A stretch of 64,000 bases of DNA, from positions 1 through 64,000 of the forward strand of contig NZ_JACVVD010000005.1 of the NCBI RefSeq assembly GCF_014534655.1, given 5' to 3'. Below are positions 53,529 through 62,285 of the stretch, piece by piece (positions within the stretch are counted from its first letter, which is position 1; the number at the start of each line of letters is the position of its first letter). Source of the stretch: Paenibacillus sedimenti. GTDB lineage: Bacteria > Bacillota > Bacilli > Paenibacillales > NBRC-103111. A model generated the notes under the pieces. That model was not told the origin of the DNA and made no database searches. It was given only the letters and a program-made list of their open reading frames with translations. The position numbers were made by a program, and so were the translations under genes.

Positions 53529-54395
53529 ATGAAGGTTCGCAAAGCGATAATTCCAGCAGCAGGTCTGGGCACCCGATTTTTACCGGCAACCAAAGCGATG
53601 CCCAAAGAACTGCTGCCGATCATTGATAAGCCTACCATTCAATTTATTGTTGAGGAGGCAGTGGCATCAGGCATTGAGGATATCATCATTGTGACTGGAA
53701 AAGGCAAACGGTCGCTTGAGGATCATTTCGACAACGCTTTTGAACTGGAATATCATTTACAGCAAAAAGGAAAGCTGAACATGCTGGAAAAGGTGCAGAA
53801 GCCGGCACAGCTCATCGATATCCATTATATTCGCCAAAAAGAACCGAAAGGTTTGGGTCATGCGATCTGGTGCGCAAGAAAGTTCATTAATGACGAACCC
53901 TTTGCCGTTCTATTGGGAGACACATTCGTGCAGTCCGAAGTTCCATGTTTAAAGCAGATGATCGATTATTTTGATCGCTATAAAACTTCCATCATCGGCG
54001 TACAGCCTGTCAATCCTAAAGATGTTTCGAATTATGGCATCATCGACGCTCAGCTATTGTATGATCAATTCTACAATATTACCAAGCTTGTAGAAAAACC
54101 GAAGCCGCAGGAAGCGCCGACAAACCTTGCTATGATCGGGCGGTATATTTTGACATCAGCGATATTCGATATCCTGGAGAAACAGGAACCGGGAGTCGGT
54201 CAAGAAATTCAGCTGACGGACGCCCTCTCGAAGCTTAATGAGCAAGAGGCCGTGCATGCCTGTGAAATTAACGGGACATGGCACGATGTCGGGGATCATC
54301 TCGGATATGTGAAGGCGACGCTGGCCTTAGCTACACAGAGGGAAGATTTAAAACATCATATCCTCGACTATCTGAGATTTATGGAGAAGAAATAA
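53529..54395 (+). CDS. galU: UTP-glucose-1-phosphate uridylyltransferase
   Basis: The 288-residue nucleotidyltransferase has MKVRKAIIPAAGLGTRFLPA, TKAMPKELLPI, KPTIQFIVEEA, EPKGLGHAIWCARKFI and TWHDVGDHLGYVKATL, typical of GalU/GtaB. It makes UDP-glucose from UTP and glucose 1-phosphate and is placed directly after ugd. ATG 53529 matches the family's N-terminus; two ATGs lie just upstream in frame, too close to the AAGG to be used. Confidence 0.95.
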   Translation: MKVRKAIIPAAGLGTRFLPATKAMPKELLPIIDKPTIQFIVEEAVASGIEDIIIVTGKGKRSLEDHFDNAFELEYHLQQKGKLNMLEKVQKPAQLIDIHYIRQKEPKGLGHAIWCARKFINDEPFAVLLGDTFVQSEVPCLKQMIDYFDRYKTSIIGVQPVNPKDVSNYGIIDAQLLYDQFYNITKLVEKPKPQEAPTNLAMIGRYILTSAIFDILEKQEPGVGQEIQLTDALSKLNEQEAVHACEINGTWHDVGDHLGYVKATLALATQREDLKHHILDYLRFMEKK

Positions 54396-54420
54396 TCAAG
54401 GGATATAAAGGAGGTTCGAA

Positions 54421-56337
54421 ATGCCGCAATTTGAAGTCAAAGGCGATAAGCGGTTTCTTGTCATTGGCAGAGTTGGCGACACCTCACTTCACCAAGAATG
54501 GCTGCAACCTGCGAAGTATAAAAACTTCGATCTTTGTCTCAGTTATTTCGGCAGTACGCCAGGCCGATATGCGAAAGAATGCGACTTCTATCATGAAATA
54601 CCAGGTTTAAAATGGCCTACGGTAAAGGATACGATTGCAGCTTTCGGAGATGGAATCTATCATTATGATGCAATCTGGATGCCGGATGATGATATAAGTG
54701 CAAATGCATACGATATCAATCGTATGTTTAAGATTTTTATGGAGCAGGGACTTGAACTGGCACAGCCGGCTTTAACGCCCGATTCGTATTTTGGGCATGG
54801 AATCACCGTTCAAAATCCTAACTACTTTTTGAGATACTCTCACTTTATTGAGCCTATGGTTCCTCTTTATTCCAGAGAAACATTTCAAAAGCTCTTGCCG
54901 ACCTTTGAAAAAAGCGAATCCGGGTGGGGACTCGATTTTGTATGGCCCAAGCTGCTTGGATTTCCATACAAAAAATTAGCCGTCATCGACGATGTCACAG
55001 TCAAGCATACGAGGCGTGTGGGCGGCGGCGAACTCTATAAAAATATTTCCGGTTCGCAGTGGGACCATTTAAAACGCGTTACGGAAGAATATGAAGCGCC
55101 AGTTAATTTTCGAATGACCCATTATGACGGTATACCGGCAAGCAAACGAGTGATCTTCGCCATTCTGGGCCGCAAAGATGAGTGCGTTCTTGCCACGCAA
55201 ATTGATAATATCCGCAAGTTCAATCCGGAAGCGGGCATAGTGCTCTATAACGGAGGCGACGATATCCAATTTGCCAAAAGCTTGAATGTTGCCCTATGTC
55301 CGTATGGTCACCATTTGACCGGTAAGCACGCAGCTCCATTCTTATGGGACGTGATGAAGTGGCTGGAAGAGAATAAGGTGAAATACGAATATCTGGTCAA
55401 TTTGGATGACGAAATGCTCTTCGTTAAGCACGGATTTGAGAGCTACCTGAACGAAACGATGCAGGGGTTCGATTGTATGGGTTGGGATATGCAAACGAGC
55501 TCCGATGAGGAATCGATGCATACAAAGCCGATGCGGGAGGAGTGGGCCAAATGGGCCCACTTATTCAAGACCGATCACTTTATCCGTTATTTGAATCCGA
55601 TTCAAGTTTACCGGCACCGTATTGTAAAAAAGATGCTTGCTTTTACAGGCATGTCCAAGATAGAGAACATGATAGACGAGAGCCAAGTAACAGCTTTGGA
55701 GGAAGTTTTGTTTGTGACATTGGCTGCAGCATGCGGCGGGAGATATCGGGAATTTCCGCGCGACCACGCTTTTAACGTGATGCGGCACGAGCGTGAAATC
55801 GAGCAAAATGAAGCACATCATGCGCAGCATCATCCTTATTATTACGCTGTGCATCCGGTAAGAGGAGACCGGCTGATCCATTTCAATGGTCAGTTGATGT
55901 CCGGAGGAATTCCTATGGAGGAACCGCAACAGGATGTACCGGTAGTTCATCAGGAACAAGCGCCAGCTGCAGAGGTGCATCCTGAACCGCAGCCTGAGCC
56001 GCAGGAACAACAGTATTATGCGCAAAACACGCCGACGCGCAGGCAAGTGTTCAGAAGGGTTATCACTAGGAAACGATTGGTAATAAGGAAGAAGAAATGG
56101 ATTCGTAAAAAGCCGGTTTCTAAAAAGAAAATGGTGCTGAAACCCAAGAATAGACTTCTAAAACCGAAGACAAAAATGACAATAGTGAAGAAGTACAAAA
56201 AGAGGAGCGGGTTAATACAAAGGCCAGGTCCCAAAAAAGTTTCAACCGTAAAAAGGAACAGCTTGCGGAAGCCGCCTGCATTACGGAAACGCATCGTCAA
56301 GAAAGTTCAATCCCGTAAAATGAAAAAAGCGGCATAG
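54421..56337 (+). CDS. DUF707 plus GT-A-like fusion protein with a basic C-terminal tail (638 aa)
   Basis: The protein has three parts. Residues 1 to about 235 form a DUF707-type domain (KRFLVIGRVGDTSLHQEW, MPDDDISANAYDI, GHGITVQNP). Residues about 240-490 are a second domain of the uncharacterised paralogous family (LGRKDECVLATQIDNIRKF, IVLYNGGDD, APFLWDVMKWLEE, LDDEMLFVKHGF, NPIQVYRHRIVKKML). A Pro/Glu/Gln linker leads to a tail (about 539-638) that is over 40 percent Lys/Arg and has no acidic residues. Both domains look like glycosyltransferases, by inference. GGAGG precedes the ATG. It is 25 bases after galU, so it belongs to that unit. A surface-binding role for the tail is plausible. 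Confidence 0.78.
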   Translation: MPQFEVKGDKRFLVIGRVGDTSLHQEWLQPAKYKNFDLCLSYFGSTPGRYAKECDFYHEIPGLKWPTVKDTIAAFGDGIYHYDAIWMPDDDISANAYDINRMFKIFMEQGLELAQPALTPDSYFGHGITVQNPNYFLRYSHFIEPMVPLYSRETFQKLLPTFEKSESGWGLDFVWPKLLGFPYKKLAVIDDVTVKHTRRVGGGELYKNISGSQWDHLKRVTEEYEAPVNFRMTHYDGIPASKRVIFAILGRKDECVLATQIDNIRKFNPEAGIVLYNGGDDIQFAKSLNVALCPYGHHLTGKHAAPFLWDVMKWLEENKVKYEYLVNLDDEMLFVKHGFESYLNETMQGFDCMGWDMQTSSDEESMHTKPMREEWAKWAHLFKTDHFIRYLNPIQVYRHRIVKKMLAFTGMSKIENMIDESQVTALEEVLFVTLAAACGGRYREFPRDHAFNVMRHEREIEQNEAHHAQHHPYYYAVHPVRGDRLIHFNGQLMSGGIPMEEPQQDVPVVHQEQAPAAEVHPEPQPEPQEQQYYAQNTPTRRQVFRRVITRKRLVIRKKKWIRKKPVSKKKMVLKPKNRLLKPKTKMTIVKKYKKRSGLIQRPGPKKVSTVKRNSLRKPPALRKRIVKKVQSRKMKKAA

Positions 56338-56356
56338 TCATTATGAGGAACACTGT

Positions 56357-56410
56357 AACAAAGAACCTGGCTTCGTTTTTTTCTCTAGGTTCTTTGTTGC
56401 TAAATTTTTT
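56357..56410 (+). terminator. Terminator after the DUF707 fusion gene
   Basis: AACAAAGAACCT / AGGTTCTTTGTT stem with an internal T-rich loop, followed by AATTTTTTT. It lies between two convergent genes. Confidence 0.8.
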
Positions 56411-56411
56411 T

Positions 56412-57008
56412 CTATAACTTATTAAAATCGATATTTTTTTGCCAGTCATCATATGAGTCTGGATCGATTTTCATAGCTTGTTCCAAGAATGTATTCAATA
56501 AACCCAATTCCTTTAGTTCAAGAAACATCGTTGGATTATATGGATCATTCATCGTGAGTCCATCTACATGATCGATTGATTTCAGCACATTTCCTTTTGT
56601 TACAATAAAATGCGTGAGCGTGGTCTTAATCCGAATAAATCCAATTCGCTTAAGTTGCTTTCGAATCATTATGATTTGTTTCGTAATCGATTCGGATATA
56701 CTTTTCGTTTCTTTTAGATGATCTTTTAAATTGGGACCTACTAAATATTCCATAATTACATAGTTTGATCCGACTTCATATAATCTCGGAACAAAAGGAA
56801 GTTTCTTCGCTGCTTTGAGTGCATCCCCTTCTTTTGCTGCATCGCTTCGTTTGACATAAATTTTTACGCAACGATCCTCACTAAGCTTAAATACGGCACC
56901 TTGAACGCCGCGCCCAATCATTATTAATTTTGTTGGATTATGAATAACAATCTTATTTTTACCATTCTCCTTTATTTTTTTAAATTTGATTAGTTTAAAA
57001 TCATCCAT
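56412..57008 (-). CDS. Protein kinase-like protein with degenerate catalytic loop (YrzF-like)
   Basis: The 198-residue protein has a protein-kinase N-lobe: IGRGVQGAVFKL (glycine loop), CVKIY (ATP lysine) and IMEYLVGPNLKDHL. The expected HxD catalytic loop is not present (LTHFIVTKGNVLK instead), while the metal Asp survives in SIDHVDGL. This suggests a pseudokinase or a divergent kinase like the small spore-formation protein YrzF. ATG 57008 lies 9 bases after AAAGGTG. It sits between the two basic-tailed GT-A-like genes, which suggests a shared process. Confidence 0.76.
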   Translation of the reverse strand: MDDFKLIKFKKIKENGKNKIVIHNPTKLIMIGRGVQGAVFKLSEDRCVKIYVKRSDAAKEGDALKAAKKLPFVPRLYEVGSNYVIMEYLVGPNLKDHLKETKSISESITKQIIMIRKQLKRIGFIRIKTTLTHFIVTKGNVLKSIDHVDGLTMNDPYNPTMFLELKELGLLNTFLEQAMKIDPDSYDDWQKNIDFNKL

Positions 57009-57167
57009 CTCATCTATCACCTTTCCTATCGTTGGATAACTATGATCTATTATATGAAAATATTGAATTGTTGCTGTAGATTTTCAACCATTTATCATAA
57101 TTATATACATAGGCATTAATTGATAAATAATTAAGTGAGGATGGAGCTACGGAAGTTGGGCAACAAA

Positions 57168-57198
57168 AGAACCTAGCGGCGTTTTTTCGCTAGGTTCC
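57168..57198 (-). terminator. Terminator overlapping the end of the basic-tailed GT-A-like gene
   Basis: Minus-strand GAACCTAGCG / CGCTAGGTTC with a loop of about 9 bases, followed by TTTTGTTG. The stem includes the stop codon of the 57173 gene. Confidence 0.8.
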
Positions 57199-58306
57199 TT
57201 GATATCGCATGTTTTCGCTTCTTTTTCGGTATACTTTTCGTGGTTTTTTTTCTTTTTTTTATAACCCGTTTAGCATTCTTACATATAAAGTTTTTACGGA
57301 TAACATTCTTTTTTCGTTTGGCCTGCATGTAGAGGGAGCCGTTCCTATTGGGGATACGTGTTATAGGTTGTATTGGTTCTACCTTCTCATCAAGCTGCTG
57401 TTGGCCAGCAGGTCCCTCTACCGACATTGTACGCAGTTGTTGGCTCAACGTTATCAATTCTTCTCCCTTGATTGGATGAATCCAATAGTAATAAGGATTT
57501 TGCCTGGATTGAAGCACATTTGCGAAAGTGATATTCGCTCCCCAATGCACCATGTCATTATACTCACTACCCTCAGGGTATTCCCGGATCCTGCCGCCGC
57601 AAGCCAACGCTAACGTGACAAAAAACACTTCCTCCAACGCAAAAGTCTTAGAGTTCACAAGCATCTGATCTACAGTAGCGTGATCAACATAGGAGAGCAT
57701 GCGGCGGACAATATCATGCGTGTATACCTGTCCGGGATTGAAATAACTAAGAAAATGATCTGTCTTGAATACGGGTTGCCATTTATGCCACTCGCGCGAC
57801 ATACCCCGAATAGGGAGCGAGTCCGGGTGCTCGTGTGAATTTTGAAGCCTCCAGCCCATACAATCGGATTGGGCCATTCTTTCGTCCAGGAATGTTTCAA
57901 ACCCATGCTTAACGAATAACATATCATGATCAAGATTCATTAGATATTTGTATTCGATATGGAGATCTTCAAGCCACTTCATGACTTCCCACAAAAATGG
58001 GGCTAGATTTCCATATTTTAACGGATGGCTATACGGAAACTTGCAAACGTTTAAATGTTTTGCGAAATCCTGATCCGGACCGCCATTATACAGAACAATA
58101 CCGGCATCAGGGTTGTAAAATCGGATATTATCCAACTGAGCCGCCAAAACCTCTTCGTCTTGATGAGCGAGCAGCGTGATAATAAAGCGTTTTCGGGCAA
58201 GGTCTTCGCAGGATGCATTCAATTCCAAAGTGGCACTCACCACCTTTCGAATTTCAAGCCATGATTGTAACAGATCCAGTATTAATAGCGTATTGTTTTT
58301 GTCCAT
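57173..58306 (-). CDS. Uncharacterised GT-A-like protein with a basic C-terminal tail (377 aa)
   Basis: After a 35-residue leader the protein has the family domain: ITLLAHQDEEVLAAQLDNIR, IVLYNGGPDQDFAKHLNVC, APFLWEVMKWLED, LDHDMLFVKHGF, FNPGQVYTHDIVRRML and YYYWIHPIKGEELI. It closely matches the second domain of the 638-aa protein at 54421 rather than the short tandem paralogues. The last 50 residues are about half Lys/Arg without acidic residues. It lacks the DUF707 domain. Its stop lies in a terminator stem. Confidence 0.75.
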   Translation of the reverse strand: MDKNNTLLILDLLQSWLEIRKVVSATLELNASCEDLARKRFIITLLAHQDEEVLAAQLDNIRFYNPDAGIVLYNGGPDQDFAKHLNVCKFPYSHPLKYGNLAPFLWEVMKWLEDLHIEYKYLMNLDHDMLFVKHGFETFLDERMAQSDCMGWRLQNSHEHPDSLPIRGMSREWHKWQPVFKTDHFLSYFNPGQVYTHDIVRRMLSYVDHATVDQMLVNSKTFALEEVFFVTLALACGGRIREYPEGSEYNDMVHWGANITFANVLQSRQNPYYYWIHPIKGEELITLSQQLRTMSVEGPAGQQQLDEKVEPIQPITRIPNRNGSLYMQAKRKKNVIRKNFICKNAKRVIKKRKKTTKSIPKKKRKHAISRNLAKKRR

Positions 58307-58338
58307 GCAATATGCAATCCGTGTTCAAGAAGTTCAGA

Positions 58339-58382
58339 CAAAAAGCCGGTTAAACCCTTGATACAAGGATTTACCGGCTTCT
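58339..58382 (-). terminator. Terminator of the amino-sugar operon
   Basis: Minus-strand AAGCCGGTAAATCCTTG / CAAGGGTTTAACCGGCTTTTTG, a long stem just after the stop of the RmlD-like gene. Confidence 0.88.
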
Positions 58383-58384
58383 AA

Positions 58385-59245
58385 TCATTGCGGATACGAG
58401 TACACCCCTTGGCCATGCCGATCCATCCATTCTTTTAGTTCAAAGATCATTTGCGCATAGGGAGGAACGGCATAAGAGAAATCCGCTCGTGTCGAGACCA
58501 GGCTTTTGTCGGATTGGATATCGTCGTTGGCCAATATGTTGACTGACTGATGATGAAACTGCTGCTGCAGCAAAAGCAACAGCTCGTATTTGGAAAGTTT
58601 TTGCCGGCCTGACAAGTGCACAAGCCCCTGTATCGGTTGTCCGAGGCACCAATCAATGGCCTTTGCTAATTCCAGCGTAGTGACGCCGTTCCAGAACACT
58701 TGGCGATACCCCTGAATGTCGCCTGATTGCCGCATAAACCAATGAAAGAGACCGATGCCGTTTTGTTTTAATTCAGGTCCGATGATCGAGGTTCGAAACG
58801 TAATTGTTTTTGGACCGGTTACCTCGCCGAGACTTTTGGTCTTGCCGTAGATCGATATGGCATCAGCGGGATCGGTTTCCGTATAGTCCCCTCGCGAGCC
58901 TGAGAATACGCAGTCTGTACTAATATGAACAAGACGGAAATCGTACGATTCCGCAAATTGTTCGAGTACATGCGGGAATAAACTATTTACATAAATGGCT
59001 TCAGCCTGCCTGAGTCGAGTCTCGTCATTGAGCAAGCCTACAGCATTAACTACAACATCAGGTCTTAGACGATCAAGGAGCTGTTTTACACCGGCCGCAT
59101 CCCGAACGTCCAGAGCTACCGCTCGTGAATCTGTCTGGGAAGCAGCCCGTACGGTAGACCAGACTTCGCACGCAGGTTGTTGCATAAAATATTGCTTCAA
59201 GATATGTCCCGCCATTCCGTGACCGCCAATAATGAGCAGCTTCAA
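58385..59245 (-). CDS. RmlD-like nucleotide-sugar reductase
   Basis: The 286-residue SDR has LIIGGHGMAGHILKQYFM, VDVRD-like ALDVRDAA, VVNAVGLL, HISTDCVFSGSRGDYTE, and SIYGKTKSLGEV (catalytic Tyr/Lys), as in dTDP-4-dehydrorhamnose reductases. It stands at the end of a trio with a 4,6-dehydratase and 2-epimerase, the order seen in L-QuiNAc/L-RhaNAc-type pathways where an RmlD homologue reduces the 4-keto sugar. It lacks the cupin domain of CapF-type reductases. The start is a TTG 9 bases after GGAGG and overlaps the upstream stop (TTGA). Confidence 0.82.
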   Translation of the reverse strand: MKLLIIGGHGMAGHILKQYFMQQPACEVWSTVRAASQTDSRAVALDVRDAAGVKQLLDRLRPDVVVNAVGLLNDETRLRQAEAIYVNSLFPHVLEQFAESYDFRLVHISTDCVFSGSRGDYTETDPADAISIYGKTKSLGEVTGPKTITFRTSIIGPELKQNGIGLFHWFMRQSGDIQGYRQVFWNGVTTLELAKAIDWCLGQPIQGLVHLSGRQKLSKYELLLLLQQQFHHQSVNILANDDIQSDKSLVSTRADFSYAVPPYAQMIFELKEWMDRHGQGVYSYPQ

Positions 59246-60231
59246 GGAAGAAATCCTCCTTTTTCAAGCATGTCTTGGATTTCGTCCAATGTCATGAGCG
59301 AATCGTTGGAGGCATATTGGGTTAACGTCGATTTGGGCAAATGGTTGTAGTGGTTATAGAGAGCAGGAGCGGCATTCGAAGGAAGGATGACAAAGTATTT
59401 TTCGTTATACCGGTAAGAGAAGGGGATTTCATGGCCGGAAATCAGCACTTCATGCAGCTTCTCGCCGGGACGAATGCCGACTTCCTTCACAATCCTTTTT
59501 TGATTGGACAATTGCCGGATTAAGACCTCGGCTAAGTCGCAGATTCGGCAAGCGTTCATTTTCATGACAAAAGTTTCTCCGCCTATTGCCGCTTGCGCTG
59601 CCTTTAACAGGAGGTCGATGGCTTCCGAGAGCGTCAGGAAAAAGCGCGTCATTTCTTTATCCGTAAGCGGAATGTCCTCGCCCTGCAATATCAGGTTCTT
59701 GAAGAAAGGAACCACGCTGCCGTTGGTGCCAAGCACGTTGCCGCCCCGAATGCATACAAAGCGGGTGTCGGTGCTAAGCTCATTGGCCCTGATCATCAGC
59801 TTCTCTCCGAGAGCTTTGGTCATTCCATAAAAGTTAATCGGGTCAACCGCTTTATCGGTTGAAACATCGATGACCTTTTTCACCCGGTTTCGAATGCTTG
59901 CCCGTATTACATTTTCAGTTCCTTTCACGTTCGTTTTCAGTGCTTCATCAGGTTGAGCTTCGCAAACGGGAACGTGCTTAAGGGCAGCCAGATGGAATAC
60001 ATAGTCAACGTCTCTGCAAGCTTCGTCCACCGCTTCCTGATCCCGGACGTCGCCAATGATGAATTTGAGCAGGGGATTGAATTGAAAGTCGCGCTGCATC
60101 CGTACCTGGGTAAATTCGTTGCGGGATAATATGCGAATTTCTTTCGGCTGTTCCTCTAGCAGCTTGCGCGTAAGCTCTTGTCCCCAAGATCCGGTCCCCC
60201 CGGTAATGAGAACGGTTTGATTATGAAACAT
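59242..60231 (-). CDS. UDP-GlcNAc 4,6-dehydratase (CapE/FlaA1-type)
   Basis: The 329-residue SDR has VLITGGTGSWGQELTRKLL, LSRNEFTQVRM, HLAALKHVPVCE, DVSTDKAVDPINFYGMTKAL (YxxxK) and RGGNVLGTNGSVVPFF, the signature of CapD/CapE-type UDP-N-acetylglucosamine 4,6-dehydratases. It should form UDP-4-keto-6-deoxy-HexNAc, the first step for an L-configured acetamido sugar with its neighbours. ATG 60231 follows GGAGG at 8 bases and overlaps the end of the 2-epimerase gene. Confidence 0.91.
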   Translation of the reverse strand: MFHNQTVLITGGTGSWGQELTRKLLEEQPKEIRILSRNEFTQVRMQRDFQFNPLLKFIIGDVRDQEAVDEACRDVDYVFHLAALKHVPVCEAQPDEALKTNVKGTENVIRASIRNRVKKVIDVSTDKAVDPINFYGMTKALGEKLMIRANELSTDTRFVCIRGGNVLGTNGSVVPFFKNLILQGEDIPLTDKEMTRFFLTLSEAIDLLLKAAQAAIGGETFVMKMNACRICDLAEVLIRQLSNQKRIVKEVGIRPGEKLHEVLISGHEIPFSYRYNEKYFVILPSNAAPALYNHYNHLPKSTLTQYASNDSLMTLDEIQDMLEKGGFLP

Positions 60232-61315
60232 AGCTCTGTCCTCCCAGCACAATATTGACAACCTTGGCGGATACATGCGGATCCAGATAGCCTTCCGGAC
60301 AAGTCCATGTATGGCGCGTTTGCAGCATCAGTTTGACGCTTGCGGCGATCCGCTGCGGAACCAGTCCGGAAAGCAGATTGCTGCCGCAGATCAGCGTTTC
60401 GGGCCTTTCGGTACTCTGTCTGATGGTGACCGCCGGAATGCCGAGAATACAGCTTTCTTCCTGGACAGTGCCGCTATCCGTTACGACACAGGCTGCATGA
60501 GCTTGCAGCTTCAAAAAGTCAAAAAAGCCGAAGGGCGGCAGGAATTGAATAAGCGGATTGGCATTCAATCCTCCGAGTTTTTGAAGCCGGTCTCTCGTTC
60601 GCGGATGCGTGCTGCAAATGATGGGGAAGCGCAAGTCGTCGGCCAGAAGCTGCAGCCCGCTGATAATTTGCCGCAATCGCCCTTCATCATCGACATTTTC
60701 GGCACGGTGGGCGGTCACGAGAATATAACCTTTTTCTTCTAATCCCAGATGATCGATAATGGTGCTTGTGTCAGCCTGCTCCTTATAATGCTGCATGACT
60801 TCATAAATGGGGTTGCCCGTCATCCAAATCCGATGTGGAGGCACCCCGTCGCGAAGCAGATTCTCCCGGGCACCGGGCGTATAAGGCATATTGCAGGTAG
60901 AGATGGCGTCGATGGCTTTCCGGTTGATTTCCTCGGGTACGCGCGTATCGTAACAACGATTTCCGGCTTCCATGTGATAGACGGGTACCCCATGTCTTTC
61001 CCCGATGATCGCCGTAAGCGCACTGTTGGTATCGCCCAGAACGAGCATTCGATCGGGCTTCTCCTGGAGAAGCACTTTCTCGACTTCAGCGAACATTTGC
61101 CCGATCTGCTGACCGACAGTCTGAGCCTGATACTTGATATGGACATCGGGATTGCGAATTCCCATCTGTTCGAAAAAAACGTCGCTTAAGGAACGGTCAT
61201 AATTTTGTCCCGTATGCACGAGAATATGAGAATCGGCAAACTGATCGAGTTTGGCGATCACCAGGCTTAATCGGATGATTTCAGGACGTGTTCCAAGAAC
61301 CGTCATGATCTTCAT
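60221..61315 (-). CDS. UDP-N-acetylglucosamine 2-epimerase family protein (CapG/WbjD-type)
   Basis: The 364-residue protein has VLGTRPEIIRLSLVI, LVHTGQNYDRSLSD, VLGDTNSALTAI, YHMEAGNRCYDTRVPEEINR and CSTHPRTRDRL with VTDSGTVQEE, matching the non-hydrolysing 2-epimerases that act on 6-deoxy-HexNAc nucleotides (CapG, WbjD) rather than those making ManNAc. Together with the 4,6-dehydratase and RmlD-like reductase it forms an L-acetamido-sugar pathway. AAGGAG precedes the ATG. Confidence 0.9.
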   Translation of the reverse strand: MKIMTVLGTRPEIIRLSLVIAKLDQFADSHILVHTGQNYDRSLSDVFFEQMGIRNPDVHIKYQAQTVGQQIGQMFAEVEKVLLQEKPDRMLVLGDTNSALTAIIGERHGVPVYHMEAGNRCYDTRVPEEINRKAIDAISTCNMPYTPGARENLLRDGVPPHRIWMTGNPIYEVMQHYKEQADTSTIIDHLGLEEKGYILVTAHRAENVDDEGRLRQIISGLQLLADDLRFPIICSTHPRTRDRLQKLGGLNANPLIQFLPPFGFFDFLKLQAHAACVVTDSGTVQEESCILGIPAVTIRQSTERPETLICGSNLLSGLVPQRIAASVKLMLQTRHTWTCPEGYLDPHVSAKVVNIVLGGQSYVS

Positions 61316-61331
61316 GGCGCAGGTCTCCTTC

Positions 61332-62285
61332 TTATTCGAGGTTGCGGTAGTAATTCAAGGTATCCACTATCGATTGTTCAAGGGGGATACTTGGTTTCCA
61401 TGCCGAAGCGGCTATCAGCTTGCTATTGTCTCCTTGAACGACAGAGGCCTCATTAGTGCGAATCAAGCTGTCATCGACGGATACTTCGAACGGAACAGCG
61501 GCATGGCGTATGAGCAGACTGATGATGGTACTGATTGGGTAGGCGGTACCGCTGCATACATTGAATATGCTGCCAGGGGCTGCGGGAGCCAGCTCTAAGA
61601 GAGAGAAGTAGGCGGCGACCGCATCGCGGACATCAAGAAAGTCCCGCTCTACCTTCGTGTTTCCGACGATCAGATTAGGAGGGAGAAGCCCTTTCTCCAT
61701 CAAAGCAACCCGTCGGGTCAGTTGCGCGCATACGCCAGCTCCATGTCCGGGGCCGATTAAGTTGAACGTTCTTGCCACAAGGGTCGGAATCGAATAAACA
61801 AGTCCGTACATCTGCATCAAGGATGTCATCACATGCTTGCTCCAGGCGTAGGGGCTTATTGGGAGAAGCGGCGAAGATTCCGTTAAAGGCCCGGTTTGAA
61901 GCGCATATTCATAAGCGGTTCCCACAGCCAAGAAACCTTTGAGATTCTTTGTTTGCGCAGTTCGTACCGCTTCCAGGACGTTCAATGTACCCCAGCTATT
62001 TGCTTGCAGGCATTGAACCGGATCGGCAAATGAAGTGCTTACGTCGTTAGCGCCGGCAAGATGAATGATATGCGTAACCGATTCATTTTGAAGAAGCTGC
62101 TTGATGGCCGATGGATTCAGAACATCGCAAGATGCATAGGTTAGGCGGGGGTGCTGAACGAGACAATCGGCGCTGCGCCCAATTCCTAGTACGTTCATAT
62201 TGCGGTCCAATAAATAGGCAGCCATATGCTGGCCGATGAATCCATTAATCCCTGTCAGAAGGACGGTCGGAGGTGCTGACATCAT
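61332..62285 (-). CDS. NAD-dependent sugar epimerase/dehydratase, Rmd-like reductase
   Basis: The 317-residue SDR has VLLTGINGFIGQHMAAYLL, HLAGANDVSTSFADP, VGTAYEYALQT, SPYAWSKHVMTSL (catalytic region) and RTFNLIGPGHGAGVCA, most like GDP-4-keto-6-deoxy-D-mannose reductases (Rmd) and relatives. The substrate is uncertain: in this operon it may reduce the product of the LegB-like dehydratase. The ATG overlaps the stop of the nucleotidyltransferase gene (ATGATG/TGA). Confidence 0.82.
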   Translation of the reverse strand: MMSAPPTVLLTGINGFIGQHMAAYLLDRNMNVLGIGRSADCLVQHPRLTYASCDVLNPSAIKQLLQNESVTHIIHLAGANDVSTSFADPVQCLQANSWGTLNVLEAVRTAQTKNLKGFLAVGTAYEYALQTGPLTESSPLLPISPYAWSKHVMTSLMQMYGLVYSIPTLVARTFNLIGPGHGAGVCAQLTRRVALMEKGLLPPNLIVGNTKVERDFLDVRDAVAAYFSLLELAPAAPGSIFNVCSGTAYPISTIISLLIRHAAVPFEVSVDDSLIRTNEASVVQGDNSKLIAASAWKPSIPLEQSIVDTLNYYRNLE

